DNA of 35,326 bases from Burkholderiales bacterium Ga0074133. GTDB taxonomy: Bacteria; Pseudomonadota; Gammaproteobacteria; Burkholderiales; Burkholderiaceae_C. The translations under genes and the position numbers were made by a program. Numbering within the stretch: the stretch's first letter is position 1; the number at the start of each line of letters is the position of its first letter. The stretch is taken from contig LNEG01000070.1 in the NCBI GenBank assembly GCA_001464865.1, positions 1 to 35,326 on the forward strand, read 5' to 3'. This document shows, one piece after another, positions 1 through 6,509 of the stretch. Below the pieces are notes generated by a model. The model saw only the letters and a list, made by a program, of their open reading frames with translations, was not told where the DNA came from and made no database searches.

Positions 1-17
1 GGGGGGGGGGGGGGGGG
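1..17. other. Poly-G run at the window edge, probable assembly artefact
   Basis: Seventeen consecutive G residues open the window, directly before the stop codon region of the first gene. A pure G run of this length at an extreme end is what no-signal base calls from two-colour sequencers leave at contig ends. I infer it is not biological. Confidence 0.7.
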
Positions 18-23
18 AGACGA

Positions 24-512
24 TCACTCCACCGGGGTCTTGCGCACCTGCTCGAACCGCTCGGCCAACTCCTTGCGCAGGGACTTGCGCAGCAAGGCGG
101 CGTCCCAGCGGCGCCGCTCATCCGGCGTGGAGGGCGACAGGCGGGGCACCTGCACGGGCTTGCGCGACTCGTCCACCGCCACCATCGTGAAAAAGCAGCT
201 GTTCACATGGCGCACCACCTGCGAGCGGATGTCCTCGGCCACCACCTTGATGCCAATCTCCATCGACGATGAACCCGTGTAATTGACGCTGGCCAGAAAG
301 GTCACCAGTTCCCCCACATGGATGGGCTGCAGGAACATCACCTGGTCCACGCTCAGCGTGACCACGTAACACGCCGAGTAACGGCTGGCGCACGAGTAGG
401 CGACCTGGTCGAGCAGCTTGAGGATGGCACCGCCGTGCACATTGCCCGAAAAATTCGCCATGTCGGGCGACATGAGCACGGTCATGCTCAGCTGGTGTGA
501 AGGGATGTTCAT
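24..512 (-). CDS. Acyl-CoA thioesterase, hotdog fold (YciA/BACH type)
   Basis: Predicted cytosolic acyl-CoA thioesterase that hydrolyses fatty acyl-CoA to free acid and CoA. The 162-residue product starts at MNIPSHQLSM; the reading frame is open further upstream, but this Met fits the family start. It carries the hotdog-family segment FSGNVHGGAILKLLDQ, with the Asp and HGG region typical of the active site, followed by the VDQVMFLQPIHVGE strand characteristic of the YciA/BACH group. The length is slightly above the usual 130-160, because of a charged C-terminal tail rich in Arg, Lys and Glu. It is divergent from the sterol-desaturase gene at 617, with about 100 bp between the two starts. The substrate chain length cannot be read from the sequence. 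The family call is firm; the precise subgroup is less so. Confidence 0.9.
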   Translation of the reverse strand: MNIPSHQLSMTVLMSPDMANFSGNVHGGAILKLLDQVAYSCASRYSACYVVTLSVDQVMFLQPIHVGELVTFLASVNYTGSSSMEIGIKVVAEDIRSQVVRHVNSCFFTMVAVDESRKPVQVPRLSPSTPDERRRWDAALLRKSLRKELAERFEQVRKTPVE

Positions 513-616
513 GGGCGGAATTCTAGGGGCCCGGTGGCGCAGCTGGCGTGCCTGCCGGTCGCTACACTCGCGCCACAAAAGCACATCAATGGCCGCGTCA
601 GGCCGGGAGGGAACCC

Positions 617-1750
617 ATGCTCGAAATCGACAAGCTCAACGAATTCACCGAAAGCCACGGCGCCCTGCGGCGCGGGCGAGGGCTGGTGTCCGGCGTGATC
701 GCGCTCACGCTGGCCATCCTGTGCTTTCTGGGCGTGCTGGCCTTTCACTTCCCCGAATACCTGACCACGCCCCAGCTGCGCAAGAGCTATGACGTGGCAG
801 TGATCCGGAACATCATGCTGGGGGCCATGGCAGTTGCGGGCGGCATCTCGCTGGTGAACATTTTGTTCAACCGTGCGCGCTGGCTGGCCAGCTTTGCGTT
901 TGCGATGGTGGTGCTCACAGCACTGCTGGGCGGGCACAAGGTGGAGGTGGACCCGAACTTCCCCGACAACACGCCCTACATCGGCCTGGACTGGTTCATC
1001 CTCGATCTGCTGGGCAGCTCGCTGATCTTCATCTTCATCGAGAAGCTGTTTGCGCTGCGCAAGGACCAGCCCGTGTTCCGCGCCGAATGGCAAACCGACT
1101 TCCACCATTTCATCGTCAACCACATGGTGGTGGGCTTCGTGCTGCTGGCCACCAACCTCATGGTGCACAAGTTCTTTGGCTGGGCCGCCAATGACGGCAT
1201 CCGCGGCTGGGTGCAGGGCCTGAACTTCTGGGTGGCGCTGTTCCTCATCGTGCTGGTGGCCGACCTGGTGCAGTACTGGACGCACCGCGCATACCACGAG
1301 GTGCCGCTGCTGTGGCGCCTGCACGCCGTGCACCACAGCGTCAAAAGCATGGACTGGATGGCCGGCTCCCGCCAGCACATCCTGGAACTCATCATCACCC
1401 GCACACTGGTGCTCGCGCCCATCTACGTGCTCGGTTTCAGCAAGGAAGTGATCGATGCGTACATCGTGATCGTGGGCTTCCAGGCAGTGTTCAACCATGC
1501 CAACGTGAGCGTGCGCCTGGGGCCGCTGCGCTACGTCCTGGTCACACCCAACTTCCACCACTGGCACCACAGCCAAGACCAGGAAGCGCTGGACAAGAAC
1601 TACGCGGCGCACTTTGCGTTCCTGGACTACCTGTTCGGCACCGCAGTGAAAAGCACGAAACTGTGGCCCGAACAGTACGGAGTGCTGGGCGACTATGTTC
1701 CGAGCGGTTTTGTAAAGCAGTTCAAGTTTCCGTTCACCTGGAAGGGGTAG
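617..1750 (+). CDS. Sterol desaturase / fatty acid hydroxylase family membrane protein
   Basis: Integral membrane di-iron hydroxylase or desaturase of 377 residues. Three histidine clusters are visible: THRAYH (about residues 222-227), LHAVHH (about 234-239) and NFHHWHH (about 312-318). This is the HxxxH / HxxHH / HxxHH pattern that binds the two irons in the fatty acid hydroxylase superfamily. Several hydrophobic helices precede and separate the clusters (residues about 20-45, 60-85, 90-110, 125-145, 175-200). The ATG at 617 is chosen because a purine-rich ribosome site (GGGAGGGAA) lies just upstream; the frame is open to 548 but that extension looks non-coding. The substrate is unknown: bacterial members act on lipids, sterol-like molecules or carotenoids. 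It stands alone, convergent with the response-regulator gene downstream. Confidence 0.9.
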   Translation: MLEIDKLNEFTESHGALRRGRGLVSGVIALTLAILCFLGVLAFHFPEYLTTPQLRKSYDVAVIRNIMLGAMAVAGGISLVNILFNRARWLASFAFAMVVLTALLGGHKVEVDPNFPDNTPYIGLDWFILDLLGSSLIFIFIEKLFALRKDQPVFRAEWQTDFHHFIVNHMVVGFVLLATNLMVHKFFGWAANDGIRGWVQGLNFWVALFLIVLVADLVQYWTHRAYHEVPLLWRLHAVHHSVKSMDWMAGSRQHILELIITRTLVLAPIYVLGFSKEVIDAYIVIVGFQAVFNHANVSVRLGPLRYVLVTPNFHHWHHSQDQEALDKNYAAHFAFLDYLFGTAVKSTKLWPEQYGVLGDYVPSGFVKQFKFPFTWKG

Positions 1751-1763
1751 GCGGGCGGGCAGC

Positions 1764-1789
1764 CCTGCCACGTGCACCTGCCACGTGCA
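1764..1789. repeat. Perfect 13-bp tandem duplication in an intergenic region
   Basis: CCTGCCACGTGCA occurs twice back to back (1764-1776 and 1777-1789) between the convergent desaturase and response-regulator genes. Each copy holds the palindrome CACGTG. It could be a chance slippage product; no function is evident. Confidence 0.6.
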
Positions 1790-1893
1790 AACGGCCTTGC
1801 GGGCGCTTCGCGCACTCGCGCGCCCATCGTTGAAGCACCGGAAACGGGTGCAGCGGCCGCACCCCATCCGGGGCGGCCCCACCCAGCGACCTT

Positions 1894-2598
1894 TCACACC
1901 ATCGGCGTTGCGTCCGTCGATGCATCCAACCGGTAACCAAAACCGCGCACCGTCTTGATCAGCGCCAGCGCGTGGCCCTCGTCGATCTTGGTGCGCAAGC
2001 GGCGCACGTACACATCGACGACGTTGGTCAAGGGGTCCTCGTTGGTGCCCCAGACGTTCGACAGGATGCGTTCGCGGCTGTACACACGGCCGGGCGCACT
2101 CATGAGCAACTCCAGAAACGCCAGCTCGCGCGCCGTGAGCGCGATGGTCTGACCGGCACGGCTGGCGTGCATGCGCTCCAGGTCCAGCACCAGATCAGCG
2201 ACCTGCAAGGTGCTGGCACGGGGGCGCTGCTCGCGGCCACGGCGCAAGAGTGCCTCGATGCGGGCCAGCAGTTCCTCGAAAGCAAAGGGTTTGCCAAGGT
2301 AGTCGTCGGCGCCAAGGCGCAGTCCGTTGACCTTGTCTTCGGTGTTGCTCAGGGCGCTGAGCATCAGCACAGGGATGTGGCGACCTTCGGCACGCAGGGT
2401 CTGGCACAGCTCCAGGCCACTCAGGCCCGGCAGCATCAGGTCCAGGATCAAGAGCGCATCGGCCTGCGCGCCCCGCGCCATGGCCAGGCCTTCGGGCCCG
2501 GTGCGGGCCAGCTCGACGCGATAGCCCTCGGCCCGCAGCCCACGCACCAGAAAGTCAGCCACCCGAGAGTCGTCTTCCACCACCAGGATGTTGTTCAT
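1894..2598 (-). CDS. OmpR/PhoB-family response regulator
   Basis: DNA-binding response regulator of 234 residues. The receiver domain (residues 1-115) has the acidic pair E8-D9-D10, the phospho-acceptor D53 in LILDLMLPG, the switch Ser near 81-84 and K103 in LGKPF. The C-terminal half (about 128-228) is a winged helix of the OmpR type, with the signatures LTARELAFLELLM and VVDVYVRRLRTKID and the end VRGFGYRL. It lies 22 bp downstream of the sensor-kinase gene on the same strand, so the two are presumably cotranscribed and cognate. The 11-bp direct repeats at 5010-5064, in front of the first gene of this operon, are the obvious candidate binding site, implying autoregulation. The target stimulus is unknown. 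Confidence 0.95.
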   Translation of the reverse strand: MNNILVVEDDSRVADFLVRGLRAEGYRVELARTGPEGLAMARGAQADALLILDLMLPGLSGLELCQTLRAEGRHIPVLMLSALSNTEDKVNGLRLGADDYLGKPFAFEELLARIEALLRRGREQRPRASTLQVADLVLDLERMHASRAGQTIALTARELAFLELLMSAPGRVYSRERILSNVWGTNEDPLTNVVDVYVRRLRTKIDEGHALALIKTVRGFGYRLDASTDATPMV

Positions 2599-2620
2599 TC
2601 CTTTTCAGCCTTCCGTGCAT

Positions 2621-4261
2621 TCACTTCGTTGACGCCCCCGCCACAGGCAGCGCAATACGCACCGCCGTGCCCTGCCGGGGCACGCTGGCAATGCTGATCG
2701 AGCCATGGTGCGCCTGCACAATGGCCTGCGCAATCGACAGGCCGATACCCGTTCCATCAGCCCGGTGGGCACGCGCCCTGCGTCCACGCACAAAGCGCTC
2801 GAACACGCGGGGCATTTCGTCCGCGTCGATGCCAATGCCCTCGTCGCGCACCAGCACTTCCACACCTTCCGCAACGCCGTAGACGCCCACCCGCACAGTG
2901 GATCCGGCAGCCGAGTAGCGCACCGCGTTGTCCAGCACGATCACCAGCGCCTGGCGCAGCCGGTCAGCGTCGGCATACACGGTCACGGGGTCTTCGGGCG
3001 GCAACCTGGCGCCATTGCCTTCGTGCGCGTCGGCCGGCCATTGCACCTGCACACCGTGCGATGCCCCGAGCGCTGCGGCCTGCTCGGCTGCATCGCCCAG
3101 CAGCGCACGCAAGTCCGCGGGGGCGGTATGCATCACCAGCCCGTCGGCCTCAGCGCGGGCAATCAGCAGCAGATCCTGGATCACGCGGGTGAGTTGGTCG
3201 ACGCCGCCCACGATGCGCGTCAGCGTCTGGCGGTACTCGTCCACCGGCTTGTCGCCGCCACGGAGTGCGATCTCGGCCTCGCCGCGGATGGCGGTCGCTG
3301 GGGTGCGCAGCTCGTGGCCCAGGTCGGCAAACAGCTGCCGGCGCCGCTGGTCCAGGCTTTGCAGGGTGGCGTGCGCTGCACTCAGCTCGTGCGTGCGGGC
3401 CTGCACGGCGTCTTCCAGCCCCCGGCGCGCAGCATCGGCGCGCACACGGTGCTGCTGCAGCTCGGCTGCCATGGCGTTGAAGTGCTGGGCCACGCGGTCG
3501 AATTCATCGTTGGAACCTGTCGCCACGCGATGGTCCAGCGCCCCTGCCTGCAGTGCCTGCGTGCCTGCCAGCAGCCGGGCCAGAGGCCGCTGCAAGCGTC
3601 GGGTCAGGTGCAGCGCCAGCGCCGCAGCCACCGCCAGCGTGACCAGTGCCAGCCCGATGGCCTGCCCGCGCAGCGCATCCAGCCCTCGCTCCGTGGCGGC
3701 CCGTGCCACCGGAACGGCAGCGCGCTGGTGTGCAATGGCACCGTTGATCAGCTCGCGCAGGTCGCGCCCCCGCGCCATGTCGAACACCTGGGTGAGCTCG
3801 CCCCAAAGGGCCGGAAAGTCAGCCCCCTGTTCCAGAGGCACCAGTTGGGCCAGCCGCGCCTCGACCGCCTTGATGTTGTCGTGCAGCAGCTCCGTCACGC
3901 CCACCAGCTGGGGCACCTCGGCGGGCATGCTCACGCCTTCGCGACGTACCAGTTCGTTCCAGAGGGCAAGGTCACGCCGGACGAGGTCTTCCAGGTTTGC
4001 GGTGCTGGCGTACATGGCGGCCACCAGACGCTCGCGCTGTTCGGGTTGCGCGTCGGCGTTCATCAGGCGCTGCATGGCCCACACGCGCAGCCGCTGCTTG
4101 TTGGCAGAAAGGTCCAGCAGCTCGGCCTGGATATCGCTGGCCAGGCGGCTGTGCTGGGCGTAGTCGTTGACGCGATGCGCCCCCCAGTAGACCAAGGCGG
4201 CCTGGATGCACACCAGTGCCACCAGGGCGGCAAACGCGAGAGAAAGTCGTGCGCGGTACAT
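2621..4261 (-). CDS. Membrane sensor histidine kinase (HAMP-HisKA-HATPase)
   Basis: Sensor kinase of 546 residues and cognate partner of the regulator encoded 22 bp downstream. Topology: a first membrane helix at about residues 8-29, a mostly helical periplasmic domain (about 30-195), a second helix (about 198-222), HAMP (about 223-275), then a coiled-coil linker. The catalytic core has the H-box HELRTPATAIRGE (His about 316), N-box LDNAVRYS (about 445), G1 DEGIGID, F-box FERFVRG and G2 GTGIGLSIAQ (about 504). All catalytic motifs are intact, so it should autophosphorylate. The ATG at 4261 is preferred because the first membrane helix follows immediately; the longer open frame upstream overlaps the preceding gene's end region. 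The periplasmic domain is not a recognised ligand-binding fold to me. Confidence 0.95.
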   Translation of the reverse strand: MYRARLSLAFAALVALVCIQAALVYWGAHRVNDYAQHSRLASDIQAELLDLSANKQRLRVWAMQRLMNADAQPEQRERLVAAMYASTANLEDLVRRDLALWNELVRREGVSMPAEVPQLVGVTELLHDNIKAVEARLAQLVPLEQGADFPALWGELTQVFDMARGRDLRELINGAIAHQRAAVPVARAATERGLDALRGQAIGLALVTLAVAAALALHLTRRLQRPLARLLAGTQALQAGALDHRVATGSNDEFDRVAQHFNAMAAELQQHRVRADAARRGLEDAVQARTHELSAAHATLQSLDQRRRQLFADLGHELRTPATAIRGEAEIALRGGDKPVDEYRQTLTRIVGGVDQLTRVIQDLLLIARAEADGLVMHTAPADLRALLGDAAEQAAALGASHGVQVQWPADAHEGNGARLPPEDPVTVYADADRLRQALVIVLDNAVRYSAAGSTVRVGVYGVAEGVEVLVRDEGIGIDADEMPRVFERFVRGRRARAHRADGTGIGLSIAQAIVQAHHGSISIASVPRQGTAVRIALPVAGASTK

Positions 4262-4310
4262 GGGTAGGCCCTGAAAGAACGCCCGGATTATGGAGCCGCG
4301 CCCCGATACC

Positions 4311-4340
4311 TGCGGCGCAGCCGGGACTGCGCCGGCCGCA
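4311..4340. promoter_or_regulatory. Intercistronic GC-rich stem-loop between SnoaL-like gene and kinase gene
   Basis: TGCGGCGCAG (4311-4320) pairs with CTGC plus GCCGCA (4327-4340), giving a 10-bp stem with a 4-base bulge and a 6-base loop. It lies in the 94-bp gap of the minus-strand operon. No T-run follows, so it could act as an RNA stability or partial attenuation element rather than as a classical terminator. This is an inference from the sequence alone. Confidence 0.45.
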
Positions 4341-4355
4341 CCGCACAGGTGTGGA

Positions 4356-4919
4356 TCACTTGCTGGCGAATGGCAGCGAAGAATGGTGCACGACGATGCG
4401 CAGCTTGCCTGCATCGTCCTTCACGAAGGTCCAGGTCTTGTCAACGGTGGTCACCTTGCCGGACTTGTCCGTGATCATCACGTTGCCCATGGTGCTGGCC
4501 GAGTCGCCCGCGATGAACATCGCGCTGTTGGCGATCTCGCACTTGGTCCAGCCCTTCAGTGCAAAGCCGGTGTCCTTGGGAAATGCCGCGTTGCCACCCA
4601 CAAAATACGCAAGCGCACCGTCGCGCGTCACGCGGAAAGTCTGCGGTGCTTCCGTCAGGGTCGGCTTGAACAGCACGGCGCCCATCTGGTAGCCATACGC
4701 GCTGTCGAGCACTTTTTCAGCGAGCGCCTTGGCAGCAGCCTGGCCACCCGTGGTGTGTGCCGTGCTGATGTCCACCAGTGCCTTGCACCAGGCTTGCTGG
4801 GCGCCCAGCACCTCGCTTTCGGAGATGGCCTGGTTGACGACAGTGCCCTTGGCGGCTGCGGGCAACGCAACGGCACCCAGGAGAAGGCTGGCGATGGCGA
4901 GACGGGTGGTTTTTTGCAT
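4356..4919 (-). CDS. Secreted SnoaL/NTF2-like protein of unknown function
   Basis: Small exported protein of 187 residues. A clear Sec signal peptide (MQKTTRLAIASLLLGAVALP, cleavage near AAA-KG at about residues 23-24) precedes a mature domain with VLGAQQAWCKALVDIS, GALAYFVGGNAAFPKDTGFAL and the C-terminal VHHSSLPF. This pattern belongs to a SnoaL/NTF2-like group of periplasmic proteins. I recall some homologues being labelled phosphoribosyl-AMP cyclohydrolase, which the fold and export make unlikely. The start at 4919 has a good ribosome site (GAGGAA, 4923-4928 on the minus strand). It is the first gene of a probable operon with the histidine kinase and regulator downstream, and the 11-bp repeat array lies about 90 bp upstream. 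A role in sensing for that kinase, or as its main output, is plausible but unproven. Confidence 0.85.
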   Translation of the reverse strand: MQKTTRLAIASLLLGAVALPAAAKGTVVNQAISESEVLGAQQAWCKALVDISTAHTTGGQAAAKALAEKVLDSAYGYQMGAVLFKPTLTEAPQTFRVTRDGALAYFVGGNAAFPKDTGFALKGWTKCEIANSAMFIAGDSASTMGNVMITDKSGKVTTVDKTWTFVKDDAGKLRIVVHHSSLPFASK

Positions 4920-4951
4920 GGTGTTCCTCGGATGGAAGGGTTGGATCCCGC

Positions 4952-4970
4952 GCCCGCCGGAGCGGCGGGC
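4952..4970. promoter_or_regulatory. Perfect 8-bp hairpin in the presumed 5' leader of the SnoaL-like gene
   Basis: GCCCGCCG (4952-4959), loop GAG, CGGCGGGC (4963-4970). It lies between the 11-bp repeat array and the ribosome site of the gene starting at 4919 (minus strand). It could stabilise or attenuate the message; there is no T-run. Confidence 0.5.
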
Positions 4971-5009
4971 TGCGGAAACCACAGTGGACCAAGCCGCCGT
5001 GGACTTCCG

Positions 5010-5064
5010 CTGAACACCGGATGAGCGCCGCATGAGGGGAAGATGAACATCTGATGAACTGCCG
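5010..5064. promoter_or_regulatory. Array of five 11-bp direct repeats, candidate response-regulator operator
   Basis: Five consecutive 11-base units start at 5010, 5021, 5032, 5043 and 5054: CTGAACACCGG, ATGAGCGCCGC, ATGAGGGGAAG, ATGAACATCTG, ATGAACTGCCG. The ATGA(A/G) core recurs exactly once per helical turn; on the minus strand it reads as TTCAT/CTCAT. OmpR-family regulators typically bind tandem direct repeats with ~11-bp spacing. The array sits about 90 bp upstream of the first gene of the SnoaL-kinase-regulator operon, so autoregulation by the regulator encoded at 1894-2598 is the simplest reading. Confidence 0.7.
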
Positions 5065-5100
5065 CCCGGGCCTGCGCGCACCATGTGCCCGGCTGCGCGT

Positions 5101-5135
5101 GCGGTGCGGTGCGGTGCGGTGCGGTGCCTTGCCTT
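5101..5135. repeat. Pentanucleotide microsatellite (GCGGT)5 followed by (GCCTT)2
   Basis: Five perfect GCGGT units (5101-5125) followed by two GCCTT units (5126-5135), in the 335-bp region between the divergent starts at 4919 and 5255. Such tracts can change copy number by slippage and so alter promoter spacing, but there is no evidence here that it does. The rest of this region holds the hairpin and repeat array listed separately. Confidence 0.85.
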
Positions 5136-5254
5136 GCCTGAGCACGATGTCGCGGGGATGACGCTGCCCCGGTGAAAACCCGGCCCATGCAACCGGCCAG
5201 GCCTCCTTACCATCGCCGCTCACCGCGCCTCATGACTGACACACAAGGAAGACG

Positions 5255-6430
5255 ATGACCCACGCCTTTGCCACGCACCCCGTGCGCACGAACCCGGATG
5301 GACGCCGCCGCAGGATCCTGCTGGCCCTGGCGGGCACAGCGGCGCTGGGCTCCGGTCCCGCGCTGGCACAGCAGGTGCCCGCCAGGGGCGACATCCTGAT
5401 CGGGCGGTCTACGGCGATGTCCGGGGGAATGGCGCCTTTTCTGGCCCCTATCCACGAGGGACAGGACGCCGCCATCGAGGACTTCAACGCCCGGGGCGGT
5501 GTTGGCGGCCGCAAGATTCGGCTGGTGACGATGGACGACGGATTTGACGCCCGCCGCACGCTGGAGAACGCCAGACAGATGACAGAAAAGGACGGCGTGC
5601 TCGCGCTGTTCGGCGTGTCAGGCACCACCCAGGTGATGACGCTGCTGCCCTACCTCGCGCAGGCACGCGTGCCGCTGATCTCGGTGTACACCGGCAGCCC
5701 GGCCGTGCGCGCGCAGCAGCACCCCTACCTGTTCACCACGCGCGCGAACTACGCCGACGAGCTGGTGAAGATCGTGCGCAACCTGGTGGCCGTGCAGACG
5801 TCGCGCATTGCCGTAGCCTACGAAAACAACGATTTCGGGAAGTTGCTGCTGCCACTGGTGGAGAAGACCATTGCCGCCGAGAACGCCACGCTGGCGGGCT
5901 CCCACGCCCTGGCCTCCAGCGGGGAAGACGCCGCAGCTGCCGCCAAGGCGCTGTCGGCGCAAAAGCCCCAGGCAGTGCTGCTGGTGGCCGCGGGTCCCTC
6001 GGTGGTGGCCTATGTGCGGGCCAACCGGGAACACCTGGGCGTGCCGGTGTACACGCTGTCGCTGGGGGCTGGCACCGCGGTGCTCAAGGCCCTGGGTGAC
6101 GACGCGCGCGGCCTGGCCGTGGCGCGCACCGGCCCGTCGCCTTCCCGGCCCAACATCCAGCTCACGCGGGATTTCCAGGCGTCCATGAAGCGCCATGACA
6201 AGCCGGTGGACTACGACCGCTACACCGGCTACATGGATGCCCGTGTGCTGATCGAAGGGTTGCGCGCAGCGGGCCCGAACGTCACGCGTGCCAGCCTGGT
6301 GCAGGCCATGGAAGGCCTGGGCACCCTGGACCTGGGCGGCTATGTCTACCAGTTCAGCGCACAGAACCATCACGGGTCCAACTACGTGGACATCGCGGTG
6401 GTGGGGGCCGGCGGCGTGTACCGGCAGTAG
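5255..6430 (+). CDS. ABC-transporter substrate-binding protein, branched-chain amino acid type
   Basis: Periplasmic binding protein of 391 residues from the LivK/Peripla_BP_6 group. The N-terminus has a basic cluster RRRR followed by a hydrophobic stretch ILLALAGTAALGSG and a cleavage site near ALAQQ (about residues 38-39). Only one of the RR motif positions fits a Tat signal, so Sec export is more likely. The mature part begins ILIGRSTAMSGGMAPFLAPIHEGQDAAIEDFNARGGVGGRKI, the usual opening for this family, then EKDGVLALFGVSGTT. A purine-rich ribosome site (AAGGAAGA) sits just upstream of the ATG. No permease or ATPase gene is nearby, so it is an orphan. Many such orphans are common in Burkholderiales. 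The ligand is not predictable from this sequence. Confidence 0.9.
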   Translation: MTHAFATHPVRTNPDGRRRRILLALAGTAALGSGPALAQQVPARGDILIGRSTAMSGGMAPFLAPIHEGQDAAIEDFNARGGVGGRKIRLVTMDDGFDARRTLENARQMTEKDGVLALFGVSGTTQVMTLLPYLAQARVPLISVYTGSPAVRAQQHPYLFTTRANYADELVKIVRNLVAVQTSRIAVAYENNDFGKLLLPLVEKTIAAENATLAGSHALASSGEDAAAAAKALSAQKPQAVLLVAAGPSVVAYVRANREHLGVPVYTLSLGAGTAVLKALGDDARGLAVARTGPSPSRPNIQLTRDFQASMKRHDKPVDYDRYTGYMDARVLIEGLRAAGPNVTRASLVQAMEGLGTLDLGGYVYQFSAQNHHGSNYVDIAVVGAGGVYRQ

Positions 6431-6509
6431 GGGCCGTTCGCCTTCCCCTGCAGCAGGGCCGGTGAACCCTGCCGGGCGCCCGGCAGGCGGCTGTCGGGCA
6501 GGCGCGACA

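Noticed and set aside
509-1897. A 462-codon minus-strand open frame opposite the desaturase gene
   Set aside because: The plus strand carries the three histidine boxes of the desaturase family; the reverse translation is His- and Gln-rich noise.
2705-4267. A 520-codon plus-strand open frame opposite the sensor kinase
   Set aside because: Antisense shadow of a gene with complete HisKA and HATPase motifs.
4356-4919. Phosphoribosyl-AMP cyclohydrolase (HisI) function for the secreted protein
   Set aside because: It has a signal peptide, lacks the HisI zinc-binding cysteines and sits far from any his gene; the label, if found on homologues, is probably a propagated error.
5010-5135. A CRISPR array
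   Set aside because: The repeats are 11 bp and 5 bp with no spacers, and no cas genes are present; they fit a regulator site and a microsatellite.
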